Origin: Eutreptiella sp. 'Long Island Sound 2002'
Lineage: Eukaryota; Euglenozoa; Euglenophyceae; Eutreptiales; Eutreptiaceae
DNA: 64,000 bases
Reading direction: 5' to 3'
Assembly: GCA_964036045.1 (NCBI GenBank)
Contig: OZ038378.1
Location: 43,736,639-43,800,638, forward strand
A program made the position numbers and the translations under genes. Positions 31,100 through 42,281 of the stretch are shown piece after piece; position 1 is the stretch's first letter, and each line of letters starts with the position of its first letter. The notes under the pieces are model-generated. The model was not told the origin of the DNA and searched no databases. It was given only the letters and a program-made list of their open reading frames with translations.

Positions 31100-32530
31100 T
31101 TGTTATATATGCACCGTGGGTTGGCGGAGGAACCCCGTCAGCCCCTGGAAGTGTGGCGTGCGTTTGGCCGCCTTTACTTGCCCAAGTGGGACTTGGATTT
31201 TATCCGACGGGCGCTGTGGAAAAAATTGCCTATTGGTGGCAAAACGGGGCATCGAGTGGGAAGTAAGCTCTGCCCTCTATGCCATAAGCTGGAGGACCAC
31301 GAGCACGTGCTTCGGCACAACGGTCCCACCTTTCATTTTTGATACGGTTCGCAAGGCCTTCGGCCTTGTCGCACTAGACCAGCTGGTTGTAGAGCCTAGT
31401 CGTGTTTTGCTGGAGAACCCCACACTGTCTTTGCAGACAAGCCAGGGACTGGTATTGTGGGCGGCCCTCAAAGCGTAGTGGTCATTGCGCTGAGAAGCAC
31501 GCTTTCAGGGAGCGGCACCCACCTTGGATGACTTTGAGGCATGGTGGGTGGGGGTATTGGAGGTTTGGCGGGCGGAAAAAGACCTATCACTCTCCAGAGT
31601 GGACTTACAGCATTTGATTGAGCAACTATTTTCATGGTTCACGGGGGGGATGTTCATACAAAAGACCCTGGCCGCCGGGGTATATCCGGCAAAGCCCACG
31701 ACCACGCCTGGGGACCTAAAAGAGCAGAAGTGGGGAAAGTATAGGGACGCAGTGGTCGAGAAATTGGCCGTGCTAGAGAGAGGGGGCTGGCAGCCGGCAT
31801 ACACAGACGGGTCGGCAAAACAAGTACGCGGTTGGTGGCAAGCGGGGTACGGCGTTTGGTTTGGGCAGGGTGAGGATAGGAACATAGGGGCGCCAGTGCC
31901 GACGCACGAACGCCAGAGTGTTAGCCGAGGAGAACTATGGGGTGTTTTGTGTGCACCGGAACAGCGAAGATGGAGAGGATGGCGGTGGTCCTGGATTCCG
32001 AATACGTGTATAAAGGCATAACGGAATGGTTGGTGAAATGGCACCACAACGGTTGGCGGGTCAAGAACAGGGAGGTGGGGCACAAGGACTTGTGGGAACA
32101 TATTTTTCTGCTACGGCGGGAGGCGGGGTCGTTGTTGCAGCTGGTGTGGACGCCTTCCCATATGCAGGTGGTGGGAAATGACAGGGCTGATGCACTGTCG
32201 GAGGAGGGCAGGCTGCAGCATCCACATAACAAAAAACGGAGGTCAGAGGAGCCGAGGCCACTGCCGTTGTGGGAGGAGGTGGGGCTTCTGCCCATGCGAT
32301 CCGACGTGTCGTCCTCGGTAGGGGGGGGACCGACAAAACCCCCCGTTGTAGCCGGAGCCCAGTCAAGTGCTGGGGGCTCATTGACCTCGTCAGAGGGGTC
32401 GGCCACGTCGACAGGATCCTCCATAGCAGACTGGGTGAGTGCGTCCAGTGATGGGGGGGTTGAACTTCAGTGCCAACGTCAACGATCGGCAGCGGGAGCG
32501 CAAAAGAGCGAGGGGAGCAACATAGCATAG
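31100..32530 (+). pseudogene. LINE B 3' part: zinc finger and RNase H
   Basis: The fragment starts in a zf-RVT module, KLCPLCHKLEDHEHVLRHN (C-x2-C...H-x-H), then after a frameshift near 31335 continues through DDFEAWWVGVLEVWRAEK to RNase H: QPAYTDGSAKQVRGWW (Asp), SVSRGELWGVLCA (Glu), after another frameshift near 31940 VVLDSEYVYKGITEWL (Asp), and VWTPSHMQVVGNDRADALS (His and last Asp). The tail is Ser/Gly-rich (SSVGGG to GSNIA). Domain order is zinc finger then RNase H, unlike LINE A. No reverse transcriptase remains, so this is a 5'-truncated copy. Confidence 0.8.
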
Positions 32531-32539
32531 TTGGGCATG

Positions 32540-33195
32540 CGCAACTCTTCGATTTCACATAGGGTGGTTTGAACCCCGGGGAGGGCTGGGAACCGCCAAA
32601 CGTCCCGCAGCCTCAAGGGATGTTTGCTTTTTATGGCCGCACATGAAAGGTGAGGTGCGAGCATACTTGAAAGTGTACGGGGGCCCGGCCCCGCAATGCG
32701 CTCCGTCATCGCGGCTCGTGGAGGTGACGGCGCCGACGCTCATGAAGAGCTGCTGCTCTTGGTGTGGGGACGGCGGAGGCAAGTGACACCAGCGATGTGG
32801 AAAATGAGGTGTAGGGGGGTGGGCTGGATGACGGTTATTTAACCACATTGGTAGCGTAGTATACTGGAAGTGCACGGGGGTCTCGTCCTGCAGAGCGTAG
32901 GTTCGATGCCCGGCGTGTAAAATATGGCGCCGACGGGCATGACACAGCTCTTTTTCCTGAGCTTGAGTGGCAACAAGACCCTATCCAACAAGGAGGTAGG
33001 GGCGACACACGGGATGTGCGTGCACATGAGAGGGCGGCTTTGCCGCTGTGCTGGACTCATGAGCGCGGCTTCGCCGCGTATGAACAATTTGTGGCCGCGG
33101 CTCCGCGCGTTTGTTGGACACGAGAACATTGAATTCCTGCCGGTGGGATACCGGGGGTGACGGCCATCGTCGGATTATGGCTAAGCACATGATAC
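32540..33195 (+). other. LINE B 3' untranslated region with tRNA-like module
   Basis: Non-coding sequence after the LINE B stop. It holds two related patches, CTTGAAAGTGTACGGGGGCC (about 32661) and CTGGAAGTGCACGGGGGTCT (about 32863), the second within a tRNA-like sequence, then GC-rich hairpins at 33040-33115 (GCGGCTTTGCCGC, GCGCGGCTTCGCCGCG), and ends with ATTATGGCTAAGCACATGATAC near 33175-33195. Confidence 0.55.
32848..32918 (+). ncRNA. tRNA-Glu/Asp-like module, SINE-type or tRNA pseudogene
   Basis: GTAGCGTAGTATACTGGAAG matches the D-arm/A-box of eukaryotic Glu/Asp tRNAs, and GGTTCGATGCC is one base from the B-box consensus, at the right distance. An anticodon stem CGGG/CCTG encloses the 7-base loop GTCTCGT, giving anticodon CTC. 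The T stem and acceptor do not pair, so it is not a working tRNA. It sits within the 3' untranslated region of LINE B. Confidence 0.45.
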
Positions 33196-33226
33196 ACACT
33201 TACAGTTTACATGAACTCCATCACAG

Positions 33227-33550
33227 TTGAAAGTCTCAGTGGCGGAGGAGGGTAGGTTGCAAAACCCGAACAACAAGAAACATTGGTTCGAAGAGCCTGC
33301 GCCGGTTGCGCAGATATGGGCGCAGATTGGGCTGCAGCCCATGCAATTTGATGTCTCGTCGTCAGCTAGGTCTGCCAGGTCTGGGTCATCAACTGCTTCG
33401 TTCTGGGTGGGACGGGGGAACAACGCCAGTTCAACCTCCACAGGGCTGCGAAGGCCCAATGTGGGCAGCATCCAGCCGACAAGTGACGATACCTTTGCAG
33501 CCATGGACACGACGGTCTGGTCCTCGCCAGGGTGGGATTCAGAGTCATGA
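33227..33550 (+). pseudogene. Second LINE B tail copy, 5'-truncated
   Basis: Reads EEGRLQNPNNKKHWFEEPAP, then LQPMQFDVSSSARSARSGSS and ends SSPGWDSES, stop near 33548. It is collinear with the end of the previous copy (EEGRLQHPHNKKRRSEEPRP, LLPMRSDVSSSVGGG). The copy begins about 40 bp after the previous 3' end, so only the last tenth of the ORF was inserted, as expected from abortive target-primed reverse transcription. Confidence 0.75.
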
Positions 33551-33890
33551 AGTGAGAAGTCGGGTTTCAGCGTAGATGTGAGTGATGGACAGCGATTGAG
33601 GAAGCGATAGATGAAGGGTCAACGGTAATGAAGAGATCTCGCTGAACACCTAAAAGCGTTGTGACCTTACCTGGGAGGGCAGCCGCACGAGATGTGCGCA
33701 ACATGGAACATGGAACTCGTGCTGGCAGCTTGACCACCCTACCTGGAACTGTGACCGAGGCTTCGCCGTGTTTGCACCGATATGCGGCCGCGGCTTTGCC
33801 GCATTCTCTGGACCAACGAGTTGAGATGTTGCCAATGTGAAGCATGAGGGTGACGAACCTTGTCGAATTATGGCTAAGCATGGGATCCCT
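33551..33890 (+). other. 3' untranslated region of the second LINE B tail
   Basis: GC hairpins (GGCTTCGCCGTG, GCGGCCGCGGCTTTGCCGC at about 33755-33805) parallel those at 33057-33115. It ends GTCGAATTATGGCTAAGCA near 33875, matching the end of the first copy. This defines the family's conserved 3' end. Confidence 0.6.
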
Positions 33891-36179
33891 GCCCTACAAC
33901 AGGAGGGGAGGGTATTGAGGTCTAATTTCCTTCAGTTTTCGGCAAATTGTCGCTATTTTGTTTCCGCAAGTGTTGTTGTCTTGTCCATCTTGCGTGCTTG
34001 TTGTTGTCAACCGGCAAATGTATGACTATGCACATTTACTGCAGAACAAATAATCTTCATTCCTCTCAACAACTCAATATGAGTACATGGTTCCTTCGTC
34101 TGCCACAGGGTCATGCTGCAATGTGTGTCTGTCAATCTGCGAATGTCATTTGCTTGTGTGCAACCTGTTACCATACTCTGTTTCCCATTTGTTGCACCCA
34201 GCAATGTGGCATCATCATCTGAGACACTCTCTCCTGGGCAAGTGGCCGAGGAGGTCATTGCGTATGGTCCCTGGAAGAGGAAACGTGGGGCAGGTTGTGG
34301 GGGTGCAGGGGCAATGGTGCGTGGGTTTTGCAGCATGTCCCCATGGCAGAGGAAGGAACAATACCCTCATGAGCCATGTGAGGCAGCAGTTGTGCAACAC
34401 CTGCATCTCACCAACAAAAGATGTTTGTGCAGTCGCAAATTGACAGCAAGTGGCACCAACAAGCATGCAAGATGGACAAGCTTCGGCAGCAAAACGTGCA
34501 AAACAAGCCCAAGCAACCCCAATGGGGCAGGTACAGCGCGCGGTGCGATGTGCGGTGTATGCGCGGTGCGCGGTCTTTTGGGTAGTGCGGTTGACTCTTT
34601 TCCCATAATTCTCCCTTGTGCTTTTTCTCCCTTGTGCTTTTTCTCAGTACCTCACCGGCCCTGTAGCACGCCCCCGGTGAGCCTGTCTGCCGTGGCTGCG
34701 GGATAGGGCGCCAAGTTAGGTTGCGATGGCTCTGGCGATGGTGGACAATAATCACGGGTGCCTCAACCCCTCCCCCGCAGGGAAAACCACAACCCACAAT
34801 CAGAGGCACAAACGTTTTCCGCGGAAGCGCACATAGGGCGACGGGGCGAGGGTGTGCACATTGTTTGCATTGTGTGCCAAATAATAATTGTTGCTTGTTG
34901 TTTCATGCCACTTCTCCCCCAGGAAGTGTTCCATAGTCTTTTCTTCTATTTCATTCGATGCCTCCTCCACACCGTGCGAATCAGAAGGCACAATGCCACC
35001 GTCTACGATCCGTTGATGTGAATCTGTCCGCGGTGTTGGGCCGTGCTAGAGAGCGGATCCTTCTCCTTTCATCATCAACCAATGGCCCCCTCCGTCAGGG
35101 GGTGTGGGTGGCTACACCCACCATGCAATTGCTGAGGAGGATGGAGTGGAGGCCTCCATTGTTGTATGCTTACCCCTTAGGCCACCGCGTCCCTGACAAC
35201 CTGAAAAATCACTGAAATTTTTCAAGACTACAATGGAAAGAGCGCGCACGTTGCACGCGGTGTACACACCTCCCCCAATGCAAGATGTGCCACAACATGT
35301 CAACGTATCAGCGTATCAGCGCACTGGCGCAGCCAAATCTGCTGCATGTTGCCAGGACAAACGAACTATGTTGTGCTGCTCAAGACGACTGAGTCCTGAT
35401 GACTTTGGGTATGACAGTCCGTCCCTCAAGAGAACTTGGACCATCTCTGCGGGGTGCACACCAGCCGAAGTATACCACTCACCATGGGCCAAGCATCAGC
35501 ACAAATTGAATGACAACCAAACTGCCTTTATTTCATGCACCAACTCCATGGTGATATTCAGGGCTCACTGCTGTAATTGTGATGCCATTGGACCAAGTTG
35601 TACGATGCAAAGAAAAAGCTTGAGCCACCTGTTTGCCTGATTGTGGCTGTGCTTGCACAAGGGGTATGGAGGGTATCTTGCATGGCCACCAGCAATTACG
35701 ATTTTGGTTGCGAGGGGGTGGAGGATTAGCCATCTCCCCCTCTGCCCTTGCACTGGACCTCACTTGGCACATTCAAATATCCACATGAACACCATTTGAT
35801 GGATGGTGCTGCCCCCCTTCAAGTACGCTGGTGTTGCATTGGGTGGGTATGAAGGGTGGCTCACAGTGAACCAGGCATTTGAACTGCTGATGCAAGAGGT
35901 ATTCCGATGGGTGAGAGTGCTGCCCAGATGATAGTGAAGGGTTGTTAGCTTAGTGGCATACAATGGTTGACAGTGTTTGGCCTGGAAACGAACGTGGCTG
36001 GTGGAGAATGCACCAAATTTGGCCAGTAATGACCAGCGGTTGGCAGGCAACCGATGACAGTTGGCTGGTACCACGGTGTAAGGTGATGATAGATAGAATA
36101 AAAACTGTCTTGAGCTAAAGTGTGAGTTACGAGTTTATTTTTTATTCTTAAAAAATATTTCGAGCAGTTGATGGGGTGT
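33891..36179. other. No confident gene; a few exon-like stretches
   Basis: The best piece is 34202-34530 after an acceptor-like TTTGTTGCACCCAG, with Cys/His residues (WCVGFAACPHGRGRNNTLMSHV) that faintly recall BED zinc fingers of hAT transposases, in mixed frames. Further frames at 35233-35640 and 35760-36074 (minus) have no motif. No LTRs or inverted ends were found. Confidence 0.3.
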
Positions 36180-37130
36180 TTATTTGAGGGGGTTTTTTTG
36201 GGAGGGCTAATTAGGAGGGGAAATTTTTGGAACTGGTCCTTAGAAATGAAGGAAAATTTTGGTATAAGGCCCCTGGCGGTTGCTACCTAGTGGATGATTG
36301 CTGTTATTTGCTGGTGCGTGCTGGATGATCTCTGTTATGTCCTGATGGGCTCTGGATGCTGATATTTCCTGGTGCCCTCTAGATGGCTGCTGATATAGTA
36401 TGCCCCCTGCTGGACTTGCACCACTTGCCACTGGCCCAGCCCCGGCTGGACATGCACCACTGTCCATCTGCATACCACTCTCCTTCTGCTGGGAATGTCG
36501 GCAGTCTTGAGCACCTACAGAGAACACAGTGTCAGTTGACACCACATCTCATCTCTATGCCGCGCATTCACACTGCATGCAGCGTGCAGAATACCCACCC
36601 CTCCTGCAACCCGTGCCTGGTGCACACATTTTGGCACATCGCATCCTTAAAGTTGAAGGAAATATTTGGTACGAGGTGGGGCTTGGCGGCCCGAAAATTG
36701 CTTTGCGGGGGGGGGGATGGCATGGGCGCCCGGCGAAGGAGGGGGGGGCGGGGGTTCCAGAAATGGGCTTCCGTGCCGGGCCCTTTGTTTCGCGTAAGGA
36801 CGGTTGTTGCCACCAAAGGTGCCGGAACACAAATTTTGGACTGGAAAATTTTTTTTCACTCAAAATTTTTCCCCCACGTATGTGTAGTCAAAATGATCAG
36901 CGCGACGTGGGGATCATTTTGAGCCATGTATGTTGGGGTCGGACCCCCCCCCCCTCCCCGGCACGGCAGGCTGGGCAGCCCCAGCCCAAACCCCCCTCCT
37001 GGCACGGCGACCAAGGAGGGGGAGGGGTTGGTTGGGCAAATGGGCTTCCGTGCCATCCCCCCCCCGCAAAGCAATTTTCTTCCCGCCCTTCCAAATTTGT
37101 CCATATCAATTTTGTCCCTCCCTAAAATTT
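36180..37130 (-). repeat. Inverted relative of the intron-1 repeat, with an insertion
   Basis: Read on the minus strand this matches 25865-27240: AAAATTGATATGGACAAATT, then (after a 386-bp insertion) CCTCGTACCAAATATTTCC, CACCAGGCACGGG, GAGATGAGATGTGGTGTC, AACTGACACTGTGTTCTCTG, about 3.5 units of the 31-bp minisatellite, and GGGGCCTTATACCAAAATTT followed by AAATTTCCCCTCCTAATT. The pogo-like segment (26230-26880 of the other copy) is absent, so this is a shorter form. Confidence 0.75.
36694..37079. mobile_element. 386-bp MITE with AAAATTGCTTTGCG-poly-G ends
   Basis: The arms are 29 bp: AAAATTGCTTTGCG, nine or ten G, ATGGCA at 36694-36722, and its complement TGCCAT, C9, GCAAAGCAATTTT at 37051-37079. 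It interrupts the repeat above; the related sequence at about 25905 in intron 1 is the uninterrupted (empty) site. GGGCTTCCGTGCC recurs near both arms, and an 11-bp hairpin (TCAAAATGATC/GATCATTTTGA) lies at 36889-36922. It has no coding potential. Confidence 0.75.
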
Positions 37131-37887
37131 CCCCCTGTGGTAAGCGCCAGTGGTTGGCAACCTGCGGCCTGTTCTTGGAAAATAAAAATGGACAGCCCTT
37201 GGGGCGCGACATTGAGTTTTCAGGAGTGGTATTCATTTCTCGGACATTTGAATAACCAAGTGCCACTTGTTGCCCACCCACTTTCGTGGCCCGATCATCA
37301 TCAGTGACCAGCCAACCACTGTCGCTCTAGTGCCGTGGAGTACTGCATTTTCTGTGGAAATGGGAGTGTAATGAAACTTTGTTTTTCTCTGATCTGGACT
37401 GCCCTGCGCTCCTCCCCCCTCCCAGCGACTGCGATGTGTCAAATTTGGTGTGCAATGTGTATCACACGCCTGCATGCCTGCCGGACATTCCCCGTCCACG
37501 TTCTGGAAGATGGTGGTTCCATCCCGGTCCACCCCATTCTCTGGGGTTGGGGCTGGCCTTCCCCATTGTTACGGCACCACAGGTATGGCTTTTCAGTCGG
37601 ATGCTTACCACCCTGCTCCACAGCATTTCCCCATTGGTGCTCTTTCCAGCACCCAGGGCTTGTCGAATGATGGCCCTCACTGCCTTCTGCCAGCCGCTAA
37701 GTGCTGACAGTGCGGCATGTGCTGCGAAACACAGTGCAGGGTAAACTGCTGCATCATGTATGATAAGGGGCTGTGCAAAGTTGCGGGATGTGACTGGTAG
37801 CCCACGCCAAGCTATGGTGGAAAATTTTGATTCCTGGCTTCTAGCCCTTACTCCTGACCCCCTGCCCCAGGTAACCAGTCTCTCTCT

Positions 37888-37941
<54 letters not shown>

Positions 37942-38510
37942 GTCTGTCTCTCTATCACTCAGTATGCCTCTCAATGCACATTCTAGTACTGGCTGCAGGA
38001 CATCTCACATCTCAGTGCACGCCTCAATGCCCGCCAGTGCATATCGCAGGCATCCCAGTGGATGTGTTTCAGTCGAAAGGCTCAAAGCATATGTCAGTAC
38101 ACATTGTGTTGCACGTATTCTTTGCAAATTAGTGCACATCACAGCCCGCACGTCTGTGCATGCCTGCGAAAAGTGGTTTGCTGGTGGCTTCAGCCCACGC
38201 ACTGATATGTTTGGCCGTCTCCGAGTGCTTCTGCTTGCCCATTGACCCGTGCTGGTTTCCGTCTGTAACAAGAATGACCTCTGCATGTCTCCAGATGCAC
38301 GGCTGTAAACTTGACGTGCAGCAATTTGCCCATTGTAATGCAGGTCCAACCTCAGGTTTCTGATCCCCTCACCTTCTGACCTGCCTCTAACTGCCGAACC
38401 GTTAAATCAAGTTTGGAATAGGGGGCGCCTTAAGCCTTGCAGTGCAACTATTTCGGCGTCTGGTCGTAGTAGAAACCCATACTTTGTGGTACTTTTGGCA
38501 GGGGTAATCT
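37131..38510. other. No supported gene
   Basis: Frames at 37335-37744 (plus) and 37439-37974 (minus) have no motif. The stretch includes a CT microsatellite and otherwise unremarkable sequence. Confidence 0.35.
37878..37953. repeat. CT dinucleotide microsatellite
   Basis: About 75 bases of TC repeats with minor CCC and TG interruptions. Confidence 0.95.
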
Positions 38511-38887
38511 TTTTTTTTAGATGCGAAATCTATTTTTTTTAGATGCGCTAAAATTTGAGAAAAGTGCTAAAATTTAAGTCAAAACAGCTAAAAGCGAGCA
38601 AAAACAGCTAAAAAATGAGCAAAAACATCTTAAAAAAAAGATTGCATTTGGGTCAGTACCGAAACCCAGGTTCCCTTACTGTATGACGTTGTGAACAGGG
38701 CAGGCGTTGGCTTGATGCAGTAGCACTCCTTGTAGCCCCCCCCTCGTGCAACGTTTTGAGACATACATGATGATCATGCACAACAAATTTTTTTTAGCGC
38801 GGAATCTTTTTTTTTAGTGTGAAATCTTTTTTTTTATGCCAAAAAAAATAAGTGCTACAAAATAAGATTTCACATCTAAAAAGAAGC
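38511..38887. mobile_element. T-rich inverted-repeat element of about 380 bp
   Basis: The left end TTTTTTTTTAGATGCGAAAT and right end ATTTCACATCTAAAAAGA are inverted copies. Inside, TTTTTAGATGCG, TTTTTTTAGCGCGGAATC and TTTTTTTAGTGTGAAATC repeat the same word, and AGCTAAAAGCGAGC/AGCTAAAAAATGAGC form a second repeat. It is non-coding. A small foldback or MITE family is the simplest reading. Confidence 0.5.
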
Positions 38888-39119
38888 TTGGACTTTTTTG
38901 GCAACATTGTTGTTTGGTATTAGGTTTTGATGCGTTGGGGATCTGGCATTTTTGGATGTTCACCGTGTTTCACCCATTTCTATTTTTTTTGCACACTTTC
39001 TTTGCCCATTTCCACCACATCTACTCTTTTTCTCGGTTGATTGATATGCTGATACCCTTTGACGGTCCCTGCTGCAGGACATTATACTTCTCACTTCATT
39101 GCTCAGGCCCCGTTTCTCC

Positions 39120-39746
39120 ATGGATCTCAAAATTGGGGATAGGGTGTTTTGTACCCGCTGCAAAGGCCTGCGACCTCCTGCCACGGTGGCTGGGACGGCT
39201 GAAGACGGACTCCTCCACTTGGAATACTCCCAACATGGGTTGAGAGTGGTGAATCGGCAATGCAAGATGGAGTCCATCTCCTTTCATAGTCCAAAAGTAA
39301 TGCGCAGTGCGCGCGTAGTGCAAGGATTCCCCCATAGTCCAGAAAGGATAAAAGGCAATAAGTTGAGTTAGTGGGTGCAAGTAGACTCCTCCAATCCCCT
39401 GCTTAAGAGTGTTGCAAAGTTGATGGGCATGAGTCAAAAAATGACCGAGGGTGCTATTCCTCTGCTGCACTGGATATATTGGAAATGCAAGGGGAGTCTT
39501 ACAAACATGTCGGCTTGCAAACTAGTGGTGCTCCAAAAACCCGCCCCCAAAACGCTCCTCCCCAATGATGACGTTCAACTGGTCATTGAGCAGCAGCAGG
39601 CTTCCCGTGCTGAGCATTTCCTCGCAAGCTTCCTCCCAATGTTTTACCGCCTCACCGCCAAGATTATGTCCACTTTCCGCAAAATACCCCAAGGGTTGGT
39701 GGATGCGCAAAGGAGGCCTTTGGCTGAGGCAGGGTACCATTTCTAG
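39120..39746 (+). pseudogene. Unknown ORF with a Tudor/Agenet-like start, one stop
   Basis: True ATG at 39120. It opens MDLKIGDRVFCTRCKGLRPP, ATVAGTAEDGLLHLEYSQHG, a pattern (G-D-x-V, A-x-V, L-x-x-x-Y) like small chromatin-binding barrels (Tudor/Agenet), by resemblance only. A TAG at 39369-39371 interrupts it, then the same frame runs LLKSVAKLMGMSQKMTEGAI, VVLQKPAPKTLLPNDDVQLV and FLASFLPMFYRLTAKIMSTF to TAG 39744-39746. It stands just upstream of the tandem duplication. Confidence 0.4.
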
Positions 39747-40018
39747 GAGCACGAGGAAGCCATCTGCATTTGGCGAATTAATTGCACGCACGTGCATTTG
39801 CTTTGCAGAGGGGCGTTCTTAGTCACTTTGCATGCGGGGTTGTCAAGGCGTTCTTTGCTACCCTTGCAGTCTTCCCGAGCTTGAACCAAAAGACATCTTT
39901 GGCTCTCAACAACACTATCAAGCGGTGTGCTTTGGCCGCGGAGAAACAATTGGTCAAAGTGCACAAAGTAAGCTCAAACAACCTGATGATGTTGATGCTG
40001 ACCTAAGGTGGATGTGGG

Positions 40019-40477
40019 TTGACCAGATCAAGAATGTTGTATAAAGGAGACCACAACGGGTGCGTTGGTGCGGTAATTTTTTTTCAAGGTGCATGCGGGG
40101 GAGGCAACGGCACCCATAGATTTTTGTGCCTCCAAGTCTATGTGTATGCACCAATAGGACATCTCCCAACCACATTTTTCCCCACTACCGCCATTTTTAC
40201 CAAGATCAGAATAGGGTGTCCTCATCCCTCTATCCACAACTCTTACTTCATCGCCTACAAGCCCATCCCCCACATTCCCATTACGTCCAATGAGCAGTCC
40301 ATGGCGACAAGGTGCCGCCATTACTTCTTTTCCATGTCCCCTCTCATATGGACGAGGCTGCAGCCCCAGGCAACTACGAAATTGCCTCGACGATGGGTAG
40401 AGACTGTCGAGCTGCAGGCCCCACGTATAGGGGGGGGGGGGCAGGCATCAGACAAAGCAAACTGTGTGGCCAACTAG
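40019..40477 (+). pseudogene. Exon-like frame in unit A, unknown
   Basis: Codons for TRSRMLYKGDHNGCVGAVIF, YAPIGHLPTTFFPTTAIFTK and WTRLQPQATTKLPRRWVETV. The matching frame in unit B (42360-42947) is longer because a poly-G length change near 42775 shifts it. Open in both copies, but no family is recognised and the start is arbitrary. Confidence 0.25.
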
Positions 40478-40861
40478 TTGTGTGCAGATCTCAAGCACAA
40501 TTTTGTACCCCTTCCCATTCAGGACTCCCAATAGCTTGATAGTTAGGAATCGCTTTTTTCCAAACTCATGGACTACTACGATGCTCCCTTGTGGAGGGGT
40601 CTGCAGATGCCACCTAGAGATTTTTGTAGGGGCACCGCATGGCGGGGCAAGCCTTCGTGGCGATGATTTCCCTGATGCTCTGCTCCCTAAACAAGTTGTT
40701 TCATGTGTATTCAGGGTTTCAAGCGGGGTATCATGCCTCTTACCGGTGAGGAATTGTTAGGCAACCAATTGAGAACGTTACCGTGCGACGCGAGAAGGTG
40801 ATGTACCGCAGAGCAGATGGACGCGGCCGGAAGCTTTTCATTTACTTTGTGCTGCCGGTTC

Positions 40862-41450
40862 TCCGCACATGTATGCTTACCGAATAAAAGCATTCGATGC
40901 AAGTGATTCCTACCTCCATGGTGTTGATGGAAGAGACAAAAGAGAAGGAGAAGGTGGAGGAGGCGGCAAAAGAGACATTGACATCGTGGCCATTCCGGAG
41001 TCCACGCCGGAGCACATCCCCACTGCTTCCACACTCTACATCTTCTAGTCTACCATCCTTGTGAAGCCCCACTTTCCGTCCTTGGGCGATGTGGTTATTC
41101 TACACTACGGCGCCACTGCCGGCTTGTATCTAGCGCCTCTTGCCAACCCGTGTGTGGCTCCCGCCAATTAGTCGGCCGAAGGGTGCCCTACCTACCACGC
41201 CCAACGCTGCTGGCTTTCCCTGGCGGATCGCAATGAGGTCCGCCGGGTCAATGGTGGGACTGGCACGCTAGCATTTGCGTTTGCTGTCCTCGGAACAACG
41301 CTCTTTCACCACCTGCGCTTCAAGACACCGTCTAGGGCCAAGATGGCAACGCTCAGTGCTGAGCTGACCAGCGTAGATGCGGGGCTTACTGGCTTCATGA
41401 AGATTGACCATGCCACAAAGGAAGTTACGTGTGCCTACTTGGTGAAATGA
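40862..41450 (+). pseudogene. Unknown coding-like frame with two TAG codons, unit A
   Basis: One frame runs MYAYRIKAFDASDSYLHGVD, a GEGGGGGKRD linker, DIVAIPESTPEHIPTASTLY, TAG, ILVKPHFPSLGDVVILHYGA, TAG (41169-41171), then GCPTYHAQRCWLSLADRNEV, LAFAFAVLGTTLFHHLRF and DHATKEVTCAYLVK, TGA at 41448-41450. Unit B carries the same two TAGs (43203-43793), so they predate the duplication. The last 93 codons are the most protein-like. Function unknown. Confidence 0.4.
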
Positions 41451-42281
41451 TTCTCCTTGCTTAGTGACTTGTCCCAAATCTTCTGTCCGCACAAACAATT
41501 TTGCCAAGTTCAACACTTGGCACGCAGCAAGTTCCCCTGTCTTGACCAAACTGTGACTTGGCGCGCGCCAACTCGGGACTTAGTCCCCGTCTACTTGCTT
41601 CCACGTGCGTGCCACTCATTCACAACAGTTCTCATAATCCCTTTCTTCCTTTAAAGATGAGGGAGCTGTTCATCTGGTTTGTGATGAAGACAGACGCCGT
41701 GCCCGTCCGGAGGAAAGTGAGGGCAGTCCGAGGCACGGTTCCGAGTTTTGCTCGTGGTCGCGGGAGAAGAACCCAAAGCAAACTCAGATAAAGGGTATAT
41801 ATCATGCGCAATAATGCCTTGGACAAAAGCGGGCATGACTTGGCGCGCGCCAACTCGGAACTTGGCGAGCCACGTCCGCAGTTGGCAGGCGCCGAGTAAG
41901 GGCTGCGCATGCGCAAAGTTAGGACTGGGCACGCGCCTACCGGGGACTAGACGTGAAATGTTATATTCTGCGTGGGTTCTCAAGGCCGGTTGTGGCAAGG
42001 CATCATCTCTGTGCTAACCGCGCATTGAGTTGTTCTTTTCTATCCTTGCAGCCATGGAAATATCTGACAAGCTACAACACCAGCCGCAGAAGAGTCTGTG
42101 CCGTTCAAGCCTCTGTGAGAGCACTCATAGAGCCAGATTTGGAAGTCCAAGTGTGCGTCACACTGTCTCGCTGGAAGGTGCATTTGAAAGCGAAGAACTG
42201 TGGGACGCATCATGGTGTCAGGCTGAAGGGCAAACCCAAACAAGGGGTCTGGCTCCCAGGCTATGTGAGGTACAGGCTGCG

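Larger units (their letters stand above)
39941..42281. repeat. Tandem duplication, unit A (2,341 bp)
   Basis: Starts GAGAAACAATTGGTCAAAGT and is repeated directly from 42282 with few differences. The junction GGCTGCG/GAGAAACAATTGG links the end of A to the start of B. It contains exon-like frames described separately and two copies of the palindrome TTGGCGCGCGCCAA. Confidence 0.95.

Noticed and set aside
34202-34530. BED zinc finger exon of a hAT transposase
   Set aside because: The Cys/His spacing needs frame changes and lacks the first C-x2-C; kept only as a remark in the regional entry.
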